NCBI GenBank assembly: GCA_032433595.1
Contig: JASWJB010000130.1
Span: forward strand, 1-64,000
Source: Conoideocrella luteorostrata
Taxonomy: Eukaryota; Ascomycota; Sordariomycetes; Hypocreales; Clavicipitaceae
DNA: 64,000 nucleotides
Direction: 5' to 3'
Shown here: positions 1-10,840 of the stretch, piece by piece
Layout of the letters: the number at the start of each line of letters is the position of its first letter
Numbering within the stretch: position 1 is the first letter of the stretch
Notes under the pieces: generated by a model
What the model was told of the DNA's origin: nothing
The model's input: the letters and a program-made list of their open reading frames with translations, nothing else
Databases searched by the model: none
Translations under genes and position numbers: made by a program

Positions 1-16
1 CACACACACACACACA
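1..16. repeat. (CA)n microsatellite
   Basis: Eight CA dinucleotides at the window edge; the run may extend beyond it. Confidence 0.9.
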
Positions 17-100
17 TACCTACTTTCTCACGCACACTCTCTGCCTGCTGCGGCGCACAAATAGATCCGTGATTGGGCGAAGAGGCATTCCCAGCACCTG

Positions 101-175
101 CCCTTTGCCTTGCCGCCCAAAGCTGCCCTCTGCCTTGCTGCCCAAAGCTGCCCTTTGCTTCGCTGTCCAAAGCCG
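101..175 (+). repeat. 25-bp tandem repeat, three units
   Basis: Three head-to-tail 25-bp units of the pattern CCCTTTGCCTTGC followed by CGCCCAAAGCTG, with 2-5 substitutions between units. An open frame crosses it, but the peptide is low complexity (CPLPCCPKLPF) and is not a supported gene. Confidence 0.75.
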
Positions 176-485
176 CCCAATTACCAGTACCACGTTATAA
201 ATTTTTATATCTGAAAGACCTCAGCATTTGCTTCGCAAGGCAAACAACGCTCAATAAAAGGCCGATTACGTATAGATCCAGCACCGCTGCGACTTTTCCC
301 CAAATGCCTATACGTCGGCAAATCGCACCAAGCCATCCCCGCAAACTTACTATAAAGCTAGGTGAAGCGTACAAGGAGCTGAACAATGATCAAGTCATAG
401 AGTATGTGAAGGAACATGTGCGTTGCTTCTATAACAATTCTGGGTATTTTAAAGTATACTGCTAACGCAACAGGTAGCTCTCGGA

Positions 486-726
486 ACCTGGACCTGCCAC
501 TTTCGAAGAAGCCACAGGAAAGGACAAGGACCTCCCGCTGGTTACCCCGTGTATTGTCTACTTGATGATTGGCAGCTTTGACTGCCCCGTCATGCAAGAA
601 GATGGAACAGTCCAATGGACAACGATCAGTAATGCAGGTTATGGGTATGAAGTGGTGGACGAGAGTCAAATCACGCTGCGTGGGAAAACAGTTGTAGTTA
701 TTGTACAAACAGGCCAAGCAGCCTAG
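486..726 (+). CDS. unidentified 3' coding segment
   Basis: An open + frame of about 80 codons ends at the TAG at 724-726. It reads as ordinary protein, with pieces such as DLPLVTPCIVYLMIGSFDCP and GYGYEVVDESQITLRGK, and is neither repetitive nor low complexity. A sequence shaped like a branch site and acceptor (GCTAACGCAACAG, 461-473) lies just upstream. A possible earlier segment (300-400, MPIRRQIAPSHPRK) is open in another frame, but I could not make a splice that joins them without a stop. No family recognised. It may be the 3' end of a gene or a relic. Confidence 0.3.
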
Positions 727-1085
727 ATTGGTAGATCGGGCGGTTTGTCAACTCCATCACGCTGTTTCCTCCTTGTCGTTCCTCTGCTGCTTCACGTTGT
801 TTCTCGGCCGCTTCGCATCGTCGCCTCTCTTCGTGTCGTCGCTGCTCTTATTCGCGTCGTCGCTGCTCTTCTTCACGTCGTCGCCTCTCTTCTTCGCGTC
901 GTTGTCGCTCTTCTTCACGTTGTTTCTCCGCGAATTCGGCTCGAGACTGCGCTGCCTCGTACAGGCGGCGCAGTCCTTCGACATCTTCGCTCATGGCTGG
1001 GGCGTACAAAGGCTTGTCCAAGGCTGGCGAGAGGGCTGCCGCTGGGCGGTTATGCTTGAGAGTAAAGTCGTTAATCCATCAGAGT
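727..1085 (-). pseudogene. charged coiled-coil protein fragment
   Basis: On the minus strand one frame reads WINDFTLKHNRPAAALS, then DKPLYAPAMSEDVEGLRRLY, then a long Arg/Glu/Gln coiled coil (AEKQREEERQRREEERRRRE), then EAAEKQREAAEERQGG and VMELTNRPIYQSRLL, stopping near the + frame that ends at 726. The frame has an in-frame TAA inside the coiled coil, where GAA is expected, and a TGA just before WINDF. It is therefore a degraded fragment. Such Glu/Arg coiled coils occur in many fungal proteins, so I assign no function. The in-register minus reading MSKDCAACTRQ is a shadow frame. Confidence 0.4.
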
Positions 1086-1258
1086 CCTGCGGCGAGTTTT
1101 GTGCCTTGTCCGTCTCTCGGGATCGATTGGCCTTGTGTAGCCATTATCGCACAGATTTCACGCCGCGTCGAACCTGAGAGTCGCTTCAGTGGCGATTTGT
1201 TTGCGCCGAACTATGGAGTACCGGGGGCTTCCATAGCACTCCCCCGGCTGGTGGCTGG

Positions 1259-1326
1259 TGTGTCACACAAAAAATGGCGTAGCCAGAGGCTACTTTTCAT
1301 GGTTATGATCCTTAAATAGGCTCATA
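1259..1326 (-). repeat. partial copy of the 84-bp MITE
   Basis: Matches, in reverse orientation, the first part of the MITE at 41073-41156: it begins TGTCACAC, then AAAAATGGCGTAGCCAGAGG, and runs to GGCTCATA. The opposite terminal repeat is missing, so this is a truncated copy or the end of a longer relative. Confidence 0.7.
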
Positions 1327-1437
1327 CTCCCCGATGGCATAGTGGCTTTTTTCACTGCAATTTCAACCCCCTCGAAGACTACTTACCCGAACAATCTTCG
1401 GGTCAACAACCCCTCACCGAGCAGCCTTATCTACGTA

Positions 1438-1463
1438 AAGTGTGCTCCGTACGGAGCACACTT
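1438..1463. repeat. perfect 26-bp palindrome
   Basis: AAGTGTGCTCCGT followed immediately by its exact reverse complement, with no loop. The core CTCCGTACGGAG resembles the CCGTAC motif at 26240-26260. Role unknown. Confidence 0.85.
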
Positions 1464-1614
1464 TTCCACCAGGTGCGACTGTACGGAGTAACATTAAGGG
1501 ACCCTTGACCATGAGCGTAGCTTACCAATGAAATACGACAATCTGCTAGTAAGCAAACCGGGCGTCCTACTCAGCCAGCCACCTCACCTCGCAGGCGTTT
1601 GCGGGCTAGCTTCG

Positions 1615-1744
1615 TCACACAAGGCAGCGAACCAGGTAAGGGCTTGTGCTCACGTATGGAGCAGTCTAAACAATCCTCATCACACAAGGCAGCGAACCAG
1701 GTGAGGGCGTGTGCTAACGTATGGAGTAGTCTAACCCATCTTTA
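1615..1744. repeat. 65-bp tandem duplication
   Basis: Two adjacent 65-bp copies (1615-1679, 1680-1744), each beginning TCACACAAGGCAGCGAACCA, with a few substitutions. No gene seen from 1330 to 2130. Confidence 0.8.
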
Positions 1745-2134
1745 GCCGCCTTCAGCGCCACCGTACCACACCGCCGCCACCACCACCGTGGCAAGATGCC
1801 GCGTGGCGTGCAAACTTTATGCGGTCGTCGCAAAAGCTGCCGATAACTGCGCAGCGTAGCCTGCTTGCACCGAGTAAAATTTGTTCCAGCATTCCGCCGG
1901 TTTCGGATCGCAACCTGGAGTACGGCGTAGTAGGGTCTGGTCTGGAGCTCCCAGCTGCGTTAGCAAGCAAACATTCATTGACATGTCAAGCGGGGGACAG
2001 TTTAACGCAGACAAGAGCACCATCAGGCTTCGTATCTATTCAAATGGAACTTATCGGGGATCCAAGATTATGAGTTCTTGTCCAGGGTAACATGGCCTAG
2101 CCAATTTCGGTCCCTCCGACAACTTCGTGATTGT

Positions 2135-2880
2135 AAGTCGATCTGACGAGCTCCCTAAACAGGCTCCAATCTCGGAAGACGTACAGGCATCCGATATCGC
2201 AGGTCAATCTGACAAGCTCGCTAAAAAGGCTCAAATCTCGGAAGGGGTACACACATAAAATACCGCAAGTCGATCTGACGAAGACGTTAAAATGGCTCAA
2301 ATCTCGGAAAATGTACAGGTTGCAAGGAGCTCGTTGAACGGGTTAATTCTGGGAAGAAGTACGGGCTGCAGGAGGCATTCAATATCGCAAGTCAATCTGA
2401 CGAGCTCGCTGAAAATGTTGACATCTTGGAACGTACAGGCGCGATAATCGGATTGTCGGCCGTTATCTAATTTACTTAGTTAATGGGCTCGTTGAAACGT
2501 CTAAATCTCGGAAGACGTATACTGCAAGAAGCATTAGACATTGCAAGTTAATCTGGCCAAGATGGTAAAGGAGCACTAGACATCGCAAGTTAGTCTAATA
2601 AGCTTGTTTAAATGTTCAAATCTCGGAAGACATACAGGCGTTTTCGAAGCAGCAGATATCGCAACAAGCATCTGATATGCAGCCAACCTGACGAGCTCGA
2701 CGAAAAAGTTCAAATCTCAGAAGACGTACAGGCGTTTTCGAAGCATTAGACATGCAGTCAATCTGACGAGCTCGTCCAAAGGCTCAAATCTTGAAGATGT
2801 ACAGTCGTTTTCGAAGCGTTAGATATCGCAAGAAGCATCAGACATATAGCTAACCCAATAAAGCTTAGGCCTCTCAGCAC
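2135..2880 (+). repeat. 78-bp helix-coding repeat array
   Basis: About nine to ten degenerate copies of the 78-bp unit (landmarks TCTGACGAGCTCG, AAATCTCGGAAGACGTACAG, GCATCAGATATCGCAAGT). Many units have indels, so no long frame survives. Ends just before a solo LTR. Confidence 0.85.
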
Positions 2881-2937
2881 TTCCATCAACGGCAACTCAT
2901 TCGTCCCAGCACTCTCTCTTTCCTTCCTCTCTCTTTC

Positions 2938-3143
2938 TGTGGGTTGCACAGGGGTTGTGCAATGCAGGTGATCTAGATGAAATGCATCAAAATACAATAT
3001 ATTCAATAATCTCTGTCTATCTAAGAGAGGAAAAGCAAGTCAGGATACGAGGCTCAAAATGCTCGTATAAATAGGGTGGCCGAAAGGTGACCACGTGACT
3101 CGCTCCGTGCTCTTATTGTGTGCTTGGCGGCAGGATTCCAACA
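2938..3143 (-). mobile_element. solo LTR, family A, with target duplication
   Basis: 206 bp, read on the minus strand from TGTTGGAATCC to GCAACCCACA, flanked by CTTTC on both sides (2933-2937, 3144-3148). It carries a TATA-like TATAAATAG and the conserved block GGTGACCACGTGA. TG...CA ends with a 5-bp duplication fit a Ty1/copia-type solo LTR. Confidence 0.85.
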
Positions 3144-3431
3144 CTTTCCTTTAATCTCGTTGCTCTCGGGGAGAGTATTTTGTCAGCTTGTCGACCCGCC
3201 GCTAGGACTCGCTGCTCCAATTTATGCACATTATCTGATAATTGGTCCACTTCAAACTCGAGCGATGCTTGGATTTTGCGTATCCTGTCCTGTGTTTGTG
3301 ATTAAACCTTGGAAAAGGGAAGCATCACTTCGGCGAGGTAAGTCCGTATTTTACCTTCTTCCGGTTTAAGGAGGTAAAAGACGGGTAGTTCGATTTGAGA
3401 TATGTCCGTGAATACGGGGGGTATGTCAGGA

Positions 3432-3459
3432 GAGGTGCCAGAAAAGTTACCACAGGGGT
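3432..3459 (+). rRNA. 28S rRNA fragment (peptidyl-transferase region)
   Basis: Contains CAGAAAAGTTACCACAGGG, the universally conserved LSU rRNA stretch just before E. coli position 2449. The matching downstream exon (AACTGGCTTGTGGC) is not found nearby. About 50 bases upstream may be further, mutated LSU sequence. This is a stranded fragment, not an rDNA unit. Confidence 0.7.
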
Positions 3460-3860
3460 TAACTGTACAAAAACAAACATGTCCCAGGCAGGGTTTTATC
3501 AGCCCTGGCCTAGTCCGCCTTCACCTGCAACAGCACTTGGAGAGGGCGCGGGCAACACACCTGGATGCGGGGACATCTTGCAAGGCGCTCAGTACCACCC
3601 AGGGGAGTAACGCTCCTCTGGTTCCGATAATAAGGGCATGGTAAAAATCTGAGCGATAGAGACAATCCGCAGCCGAGTTGGCTGCTCTGGCAAAGCCTAC
3701 CAGAGATGCTTCGCTCGCAAAGGCGTAGGTTGCGCCGAGATACACTAAGAAGAACACTGTTCTCTTTTCTCAGCGCAGTCTAAGGTACGGGCTACGCCCA
3801 CCCGAGAGGGTGATGTCGTCTACTGGTGGTGCGCACCAAGAAGTGGCATGCGCCTGGCGG
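3460..3860 (+). ncRNA. group I intron relic (LSU L2449-like site)
   Basis: Directly after the 28S fragment. It contains the group I core signatures GACAATCCGCAGCCGAG (3661-3677, around P7) and CTAAGGTACGGGCTACG (3780-3796, J8/7 with P7 3' strand), and a P4/P5-like GCGGGGACATCTTGCAAGG followed by GCTCAGTACC. Local hairpins such as CTCTGGCAAAGCCTACCAGAG fit peripheral helices. The position relative to the 28S fragment matches the known L2449 insertion site. No 3' exon is visible, so it is truncated at its 3' boundary. It was presumably copied out of rDNA. Confidence 0.7.
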
Positions 3861-4955
3861 AAGAGGAGTCCGGGACTCCTCGCCTGCTAGGAGGGGGGGG
3901 GGGTTTTAGCGTATGGCTTGCCATGCCTGTTTTTCTTTTTGTAAGCTAATATCATAGCAGGGTTAGTCCAGGAAATTCTCACGACAGATACGCCGGGTGG
4001 GTGGCTTACCTTTGTATCCTGCCCCCCAATGCGACCAACTTTTCATCAAGTTCGATGTTCCGTGGGTTCGGCATAAGAACAGCCGTGCTAGGCGGTGACT
4101 CGTCATCGTCCCTGCTGAACCAGTCGGAAAAGTCGGACCGCTGCGCGAATTGTTTTAGTATCTGGTCTTGGATCGCCCGTGCCATTTGCCTTTGTTAGAC
4201 CAAACGCCGATTTTTTAATTGTCGCCCCCATGCCCGTAGCTCAACGAAAAAGTCTCTACTCTCGGAAGACATACAGGCATCATTACAACTAAAGTGCAGG
4301 TTCGCAGCAAATGTGCGTCCATGACGTGGCGCCTCTCTCTTTTGGAGGACAATTTTCAGGAGCGCTGGGCTAGCCGCCGGTTGACCCAACCCATCTACAC
4401 TCAGGCACTGGGGGATCGATTAGCACGGCGCTTGGTCTATTTCAAGCTAGCTGGCTGTACTGATTGCTGCTATTGGTCGGGAGCTTTCCAAATTGCAGTG
4501 AAGGTCGGTCGGTCTCTTGGTGGGCAAACAACCCTTGGGAGGAGTTGAAATTGCAGTGAAAACGATGTGAGACCATAAATGTGGCGCAGGGAGCGCGGGA
4601 GTGGGTGCTCGCTAGGCTGTCGAAAGCGATAGCCAATTTGCAGCGATTGACTTTACCCCGTGGTAAGTTAATGTAAAAATAATAGATACGGTTCTCGTGG
4701 CTACGAGTTAGGAGGATGGTTAAGAGAGGAGAAAGTCAGGACAGGAAAAAAGTCAGCAGTAGTGCGGGCAATACAAATGTTGATTACCGCAGCAGCAGCA
4801 GTGTACCACAGGCAATGCGAGCAGTAGAATTTCGAACAGTAGAATTGCACCAGCACCAGTAGTGCAGGTAATACAACGTTTGTTACTCGGTACTGCTCAC
4901 TTCGCTCCCGGGGCTCTGCCGGCGGCCGCCAGCGGCGGCTCTCAGCCGTGTAGAT
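3861..4955. other. gene-free interval
   Basis: Holds an 11-13 base G run near 3893, a small CAG/GTAGTG-rich stretch at 4750-4870, and otherwise no supported gene or RNA. Short frames here have no recognisable protein character. Confidence 0.5.
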
Positions 4956-4959
4956 TGTG

Positions 4960-5290
4960 TCTCATCAGTCGAATTATCAGCATGAAAGACCGCAAGTCAA
5001 TCTGACGAAGACTTTGTAAAAGGCTCAAGCCCCAGAAGACGTACAGGCTGCAAGGAGATCGTTGAGAGGTTTTGATCGCGGAAGACGTACGGGCTGCTAG
5101 AGGTATTCGATATCGCAAGTTCATCTGACGAGCTCGCTGAAAAGGTTTAAATCTCGGCATGTGCAGGCGCTTCAAGAGGTATCTGGCATAGCAAGTTAGC
5201 TAACGAGATTCTTAAAAAAGATTAATTCTCGGAAGACGTACAAGCGCTATCAAAGCTTCAGACATGGTAGGCCGATCTGACGAGCCAGGT
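4960..5290 (+). repeat. 78-bp repeat array, part 1
   Basis: Four to five degenerate units, interrupted by the LTR that follows. Units show the one-base loss in the AAAAGG run that shifts frame. Confidence 0.8.
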
Positions 5291-5296
5291 TGAATA

Positions 5297-5493
5297 TGTA
5301 GGTTGCACAGGGTTGTGCAATGATCTAGATCATTGGCTTCAAAGGTAATATATTAATAATTGTCTGTGTCTATCTAAGAAGAAGAAAAGAAGTCATAGTG
5401 GAAGGCACGATATCGCCGTATAAATATCGTGGCTTGAAGGTGACCACGTGACGGGCTTGTAAGCTTCCTGTTGTGCTTGGCGGCATTCCAACA
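5297..5493 (-). mobile_element. solo LTR, family A, inside the array
   Basis: 197 bp with the same ends as the copy at 2938-3143 (TGTAGGTTGCACAGGG at left, GGCATTCCAACA at right) and TATAAATATCG. Flanks are GAATA and GAAAA, an imperfect 5-bp duplication. The 78-bp array resumes on the other side, so it inserted into the array. Confidence 0.8.
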
Positions 5494-6660
5494 GAAAAAG
5501 CTTAAATCTCGGGAGACGTACAAGCATTAAATTTCGCAAGTCGATCTAACGAGGTCGCTGAAAAGGTTCAAATCTCGGAAGGCTTACAGGCATCTGATAT
5601 TGCAGATCAATCTGTCGAGCTCGTTCAAAGGTTCAATTCTCGGAAGACGTATAGGCGCTATCGAAGCATCAGACGTCGCAAGCCAATCGAACAAGCTCGT
5701 TGAAAAGTTCAAATGTCGGAAGACGTACAGGCGCAGATTGCTGGTTAACCTGACGAGCCCGTTGAAAGGCTCAAGTGTCGGATGATGTACAGGCGCTGCA
5801 AGAAGCATCGGATATCGCGGGCTATTAGTCTGACGAGCTCGTTGAAAAGGCTTAAATTTCGGAAGACGTACAGGCATCTGATGTCGCAGGACAATCTGAC
5901 AAGCTCGTTGAAAGGTTCAAGTGTCGGAAGGCGTACAGGCTTCAAGAGGCATTAGATACTGCGAGTTGCAAGTCAATTGACGAACTCGTTGAAAGGTTCA
6001 AATCCCGGAAGACCTACATTGCACAAAGCGTCAGATATCTAAAGTCAGTTGACGGGCTTGTTCAAAGGTTCAGGCGCTGCAAGAAACATCAGATCGCAGC
6101 TCAATCTGGCGAGCTCGTTGAAAAGTTTCGAATCTCGGAAGAGATACAGGTGTGCAAGTAACACATATCTCAAAGAGCTGGTGGAGACGGTTCAAATATC
6201 GGAAGACGTACACGCGCTTTCGAAGCATCAGACATGGCAGCATCGGACAACGCAAGTCACTTAACGAGCTCGTTGAAAAGGCTCAAATATCAGAAGACGT
6301 ACAGGCATCTGATATCGCAGGTCAATCTGACGAGCTCGTTGAAAGGTTCAAGCGCTGCAAGAAGTATTAGATTGCAGGCCAATCTGACGAACTCGTTGAA
6401 GAGGTTCATTTCTCGGAAGACGTATAGGCGCTATCGAAGCATCAGACATCGTAGGTCGCAGACGAGCCCGTTGAAAAGGCTTAAATCTCGGGAGACGTAC
6501 AAGTATTACATTTCGCAAGTCGATCTAACGAGGTCGTTGAAGAGGCTCAAATCTCGGAAGCCGTATAGGTATATGATATCGTAGGTCAATCTGAGGAGCT
6601 CGTTGAAACGTTCGAATATTAGACAACCTACAGGCTCCAAGAAGCATGAAGCAATGCAAA
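5494..6660 (+). repeat. 78-bp repeat array, part 2
   Basis: About fifteen units. In one frame they read ASDIAGQSDELVERF and KAQISEDVQA, in another KSRKTYR; these are the two registers produced by a single-base loss. Leads directly into the GAT/GCT block. Confidence 0.85.
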
Positions 6661-6960
6661 TCAGGAAGACGGTTACAACAGGATCGGTCGGCAGAGGGGA
6701 AAAGTTAGCACTGGGGAGAGTGAAGAGTTAGCTGATGATGATGATGATGCCGCGCTGATGATGATGCTGCTGCTGCTTCTGATGACGAGGAGCGGTTGAC
6801 AGAGGAGAAAAGTCGGCACTAGAGAGAGGGGAAAAGTCAGCACTCGGGAGAGGGAAAAAGTCAGCACTGGGTAGGGAGGAAAAGTTCACACTGAGGAGAG
6901 GGAAAAGTCAGCTGCTGCTGATGATGCTGATGATGATGCCGCTGCTGCAGCTGCCCACGC
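6661..6960 (+). repeat. GAT/GCT low-complexity block
   Basis: Spacers of the form GGAGAGGGGAAAAGTCAGCA (read as RERGKVST) alternate with runs of GAT and GCT. In the array's coding register this gives Asp and Ala runs. Confidence 0.8.
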
Positions 6961-7372
6961 AAGAACAGCAGCGCCCAAGGTGCAATAAAGCAAGGCTTGC
7001 TTGGTCGGGGGATACGGGGCTGGCAAGTAAAACAAGAGTAACACGACAACACAGCACAACAACAACACAGCACATAAGATGCAGAAAAACGCAGCGCACA
7101 AGGTGCAAAACAAATCGGGGCCCAGAACGTCACATTCAGCGCGCAAAATGCAATAAAACCCGCGCAGTCAGGAATCGCTGGCAGCTACTTGCTAATGAGC
7201 GCAATATCACAGCACAACAGCAATACCACGAGACAAGATGAGACCTGGTGCAAAATATGCATGCAAGCCTAACGTATATAATTAAATTAAAAGCAGGGTG
7301 CAAAAAAAAAAAACATCTGGCGCGTAATCCGCCAAAAATCATGTCATACTCGGTCGGCCCAGCCAGCGGAAC
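6961..7372 (+). repeat. A/C-rich tail repeats
   Basis: Begins GCAAGAACAGCAGCGCCCAA and contains spaced GGTGCAAAA, CAACACAGCACAACAAC and GCGCAAAATGCAATAAAA blocks, the roughly 190-bp tail unit found after every GAT/GCT block. Confidence 0.75.
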
Positions 7373-7582
7373 TGTAGAAAGCACAGAGCTTTGGGTAACG
7401 AGGGTATCGATACCGAAAGGTGAATCAAAACAGTGTGCAAGAACAATTCAATTCATTCGTAAATATCTAAGAAGAAGAAGAAGAACAAGAAGAGGTATGT
7501 AGCCAAGCGCGCCGCACATAAGAGAGGTGGTCTAGGGTGACCACGTGACCTTTGCTCGTACGCTTGACGAGGTATTCCAAGA
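7373..7582 (-). mobile_element. solo LTR, family B
   Basis: Starts TGTAGAAAGCACAG, contains GGTAACGAGGGTATCGATAC, an AAGAAGAAG run and GGTGACCACGTGACC, and ends GGTATTCCAAGA where other copies have TTCCAACA. No clear target duplication. Confidence 0.65.
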
Positions 7583-7599
7583 GGAACCCAACAGCAACT

Positions 7600-7882
7600 G
7601 GGCCACCAGCGTACCAACCTGCACGAAACTTGGCGCAAAAGACTCTCAAAAACGCAGAAATTACGATGTAGCAGAAATAAAGGCGCTCCCGGCTGGCCTG
7701 GCAGCTTTGCGGCGGGTAGCGTACAACACGTTCGTGGGATGGGTGATTTTTCGCTCGAGTTGTAAGCGGAAAAGGGAGGAGACTCTAAGCCGTTTCCCGA
7801 GGAGAACACTAGTCCTTATGGTCTATCTCTTTCTCTCTTGAGAAAAACAAGACCTAAGGGACATTAGTATCCTCCTCGCAAG
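7600..7882 (+). repeat. GC-rich arm ending in a hairpin
   Basis: Arm with GCGCTCCCGGCTGGCCTGGC and GCGGCGGGTAGCG, unmirrored here. It ends at an imperfect hairpin (7798-7878): CGAGGAGAACACTAGTCC pairs with GGGACATTAGTATCC and CTCCTCG around a short loop. The next 78-bp array begins directly after. Confidence 0.75.
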
Positions 7883-7884
7883 AC

Positions 7885-9355
7885 GTACAGCGCAGTGAGA
7901 AGCACTAGGTGTTGTAAGATAGTTGATGGGCTCGTTGAAAAGTTTTTATGTTGGAAGATATATAAGCGCTGTAGGAAGCATTCCATCGTAGGATTAATTG
8001 AACGAGCTCGTTGAAAAGGCTCAAATATCGCAGGACGTACAATGCACAAAGTATCAGATAATAAAAGTCAGTTAACAAGCTCGTTAAAGGGTTAAAATTT
8101 GGGACGAAGTACAGGCTGCAAGAAGCATCGGGTATTGCAAGTAAGTTAACGAGCTCGTTGAAAGGCTGAAATGTTGGATAATGTACAGGCGCTGCAGGAG
8201 GCATCTGGTATCGCAAGTTAATCTAATGGAAGGTTCACATCTCGGAACGTACAGGCGCTGTAGCAGCATCAAACGTTGCAGGCCAATCTAACAAGCTCGT
8301 TGAAAGGTTCAAATGTCGGATGATGTGTAGGCGTTCAAGAAGCATCGGATATCGCAAGGCAATCGAACAAAGGCAGTAAAAAGGTTGAAATCTCGGAAGA
8401 CGTACACTGTAAGAAGCATTAGACATGCAGCTAACCTGACGAGCTTGACGAAAGGACTCTAATCTCGCAAGACATACAGGCTGAGCAAGAAGTATCGGAT
8501 GTCGCACGTCCATTTGACGAGCTTGTTGAAAGGCCCAAATATCGGATGACGGACACTGCAAGAAGCATTCGATATTATAAGGCAGTTGACGAGCTCGATG
8601 AAAGGTTTAAATGTCGGAAGGCGTATAGCCTACAAGAGGTACTAGATATCGCGAGCTAATCTGACGAAGACAATGAAAAGGATTGAATCTCGGATAACAA
8701 ACATAGCAAGAGGCATCGGATAACGCAAGTCAATCTGACGAGATTATTGAAACATTCGAACGTCGGACGAAGTACAGGCTGCAAGAAACATCAGGTATTG
8801 CAAGTTGCAAGTCAGTTGATGAGCTCGCTGAAAGGTTCAAATGTCGGAAGATGTATAGGAAGATGTATAGGAGCTGCAGGAAGCGACAGATCGCACCTCA
8901 ATCTGACGAGTTCGTTGAAAAGGTTCAAATCTCGGATCGTATAGGTGTGCAAGAATCAATAGATATCGCAAGGCGCTCTTCGAAACGGTTTAAATGTCGG
9001 AAAACGTACACGCACTTTCGAAGCATCGCATATTGTAAGTTATCGATAACCGGATTGTCGGCCGCTATCTCATTCAGTTACCAGATGAACTCGTTAAAAG
9101 GTTTAAATCTCGGAATACGTACAGCATGAAATACTGCAAGTCGATCTGATGAAGACGTTGAAAAGGCTCAAATCTCGGAAAATGTACAGGCTGCAAGGAG
9201 CTCGTTGAAAGGTTTCAATCTTGGACGATGTACGCTGCAAGAAGCATCATATATAGCAAGTCAGTTAACAAGCTTGTTGAAACGTCTAAATCTCGGAACA
9301 CGTACAGCATTTTTGAAGCGTCAGATATCACAAGAAACATCAGAAATGGCAATTC
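7885..9355 (+). repeat. 78-bp repeat array
   Basis: About nineteen degenerate units. The last ones stay in the helix-coding register and run into ATQSD-like and DDEDVQDAIIEATGQEDGQE (9365-9430), which shows that the array and the acidic block once shared a reading frame. Confidence 0.85.
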
Positions 9356-10120
9356 AATCTGACCATGACGACGAAGATGTTCAAGATGCGATTATCGAGG
9401 CCACAGGTCAGGAAGATGGTCAGGAAGGCGGTCGGGAAGACAGTCGGGAAGACGGTGACGGCAGTAGCGGCCGGGAGACGGAGAAGTCTGCTGCTGCTGA
9501 TAATGATGATGATGATGGCTGCCGCGGGTCAGGATTCCGGTCACGGTAATAGCGGTCGGGAGGGGCTGTCGGGAGGGCAAAAGGCAGATGATGATGCCGC
9601 CGCTGCTGATGATAATACAGTTGCTGCTGATGATGAGGAGTGGTCGGCAGAGGGGAAATGTAGGCAATCGGGAGACAGGAAAAGCCATCACTTGGGAGTG
9701 GGAAGAGTTGGCTTACGATAAGATGCTGCTGCTGGTGATGACGATGATGCCGCTGCTGGTGATGATGATGCTGCTGCTGCTGCTGTCGGCGGAGGGGAAA
9801 TGTCAGCACTCGGGAGACGGAAGAGGGAGCTACTGATGATGGTCGTGATGCCGATGATAATACCGTTGCTGTTGCTGATGATGACGCCGTTGCTGCTAAC
9901 GATGATGATGCCGTTGCTGCTAACGATGATGATGCTGTTGCTGCTGTCAGCAGAGGGGAAAAGTCAGCATTCGGGAGACGGAAGAGGCAGCTGATGATGA
10001 TGATGATAATGCCGCCGCCGCTGCTGCCGATGACAATACCGTTGCTGCTGATGAGGATGATGCCGTCGCTGCTGCTGATGTTTCTGCCCTCGCAAGAATA
10101 CGATCGGGCGGATGTTAGAT
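9356..10120 (+). repeat. GAT/GCT low-complexity block
   Basis: Begins with the acidic segment DGQEGGREDSREDGDGSSGR, then Ala/Asp runs broken by SAEGKCQHSGDGRGS-like spacers. The long frames on both strands here are simple-sequence artefacts. Confidence 0.8.
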
Positions 10121-10780
10121 CTGGGTCAGCGCCCACGGTGCAAAAAAAGCAGGGCTTGGTAGGGACCAGCGATACGGGGCTGGTAGTAACACAAGTAGAG
10201 TAGCACAACAACACAGCACGAAAACACAGCACGACAGCACAGCACAGCAACCAGCCCACGAGACAGAACAAAACCTGGTGCAAAAGATGCAGAAGAGTCC
10301 AGCGCATAAGTCGTCATAAAATTCACTGCGCTAAATAGAAAATATGGCGCCTAAAAGGCTAAAAATCATGCATGCTCTCCATCCGACACAGGGCTTACAA
10401 TCACCGTAACTAGCAACACGACAGCCAGCGCACAAGACAAAATAAAACCAGGCGCAAAAGATGCAGAAGACTGCGTTGCAAGTAATACAATAAGAGACAG
10501 CGCCGTACATGCAGCACATAGTGTGTAAACCACCAAAAATCAAGGTGGACTCCCTGCGACACAGGGGCGTAACAAGATAACATAACACAATACACCGCAC
10601 AACAGCAACACAACAAGACAATACCAAACCTGGTACAAAAGATGCACAAGAGCCCACCCAGCACACAAGGCATACTATAAAGCAAGGCATAAAACAGAAC
10701 ACCTAGCGTGCAATCGGCCAAAATAAGGTCTCACACACACGTAGCCGTAACACGACGACCAGCGCACGCAGCAAGCCGAA
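10121..10780 (+). repeat. A/C-rich tail repeats
   Basis: Three to four roughly 190-bp units with landmarks CCTGGTGCAAAAGATGCAGA, GAGTCCAGCGCATAAG and CACCTAGCGTGCAATCGGCC. Confidence 0.75.
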
Positions 10781-10840
10781 ACTTAGCGCAAAAGACTCGT
10801 AGAAGCACGCCATACACGATACAATAAAAATAAAGCCGCT

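Noticed and set aside
73..465. 130-codon + frame as a single gene
   Set aside because: The first half is tandem-repeat sequence; only the last third looks protein-like, and its splicing to 486-726 could not be resolved.
757..984. Asp/Lys-rich minus frame as a gene
   Set aside because: It is the wrong register of the Glu/Arg coiled coil, which has far better protein character in the neighbouring frame.
7885..9355. CRISPR-like array
   Set aside because: Repeats are 78 bp, degenerate, contiguous without unique spacers, and the host is a fungus.
9420..10307. Long minus-strand frame (about 295 codons) as a gene
   Set aside because: It is Ser/His-rich translation of GAT/GCT runs; frames are open on both strands only because simple sequence lacks stops.
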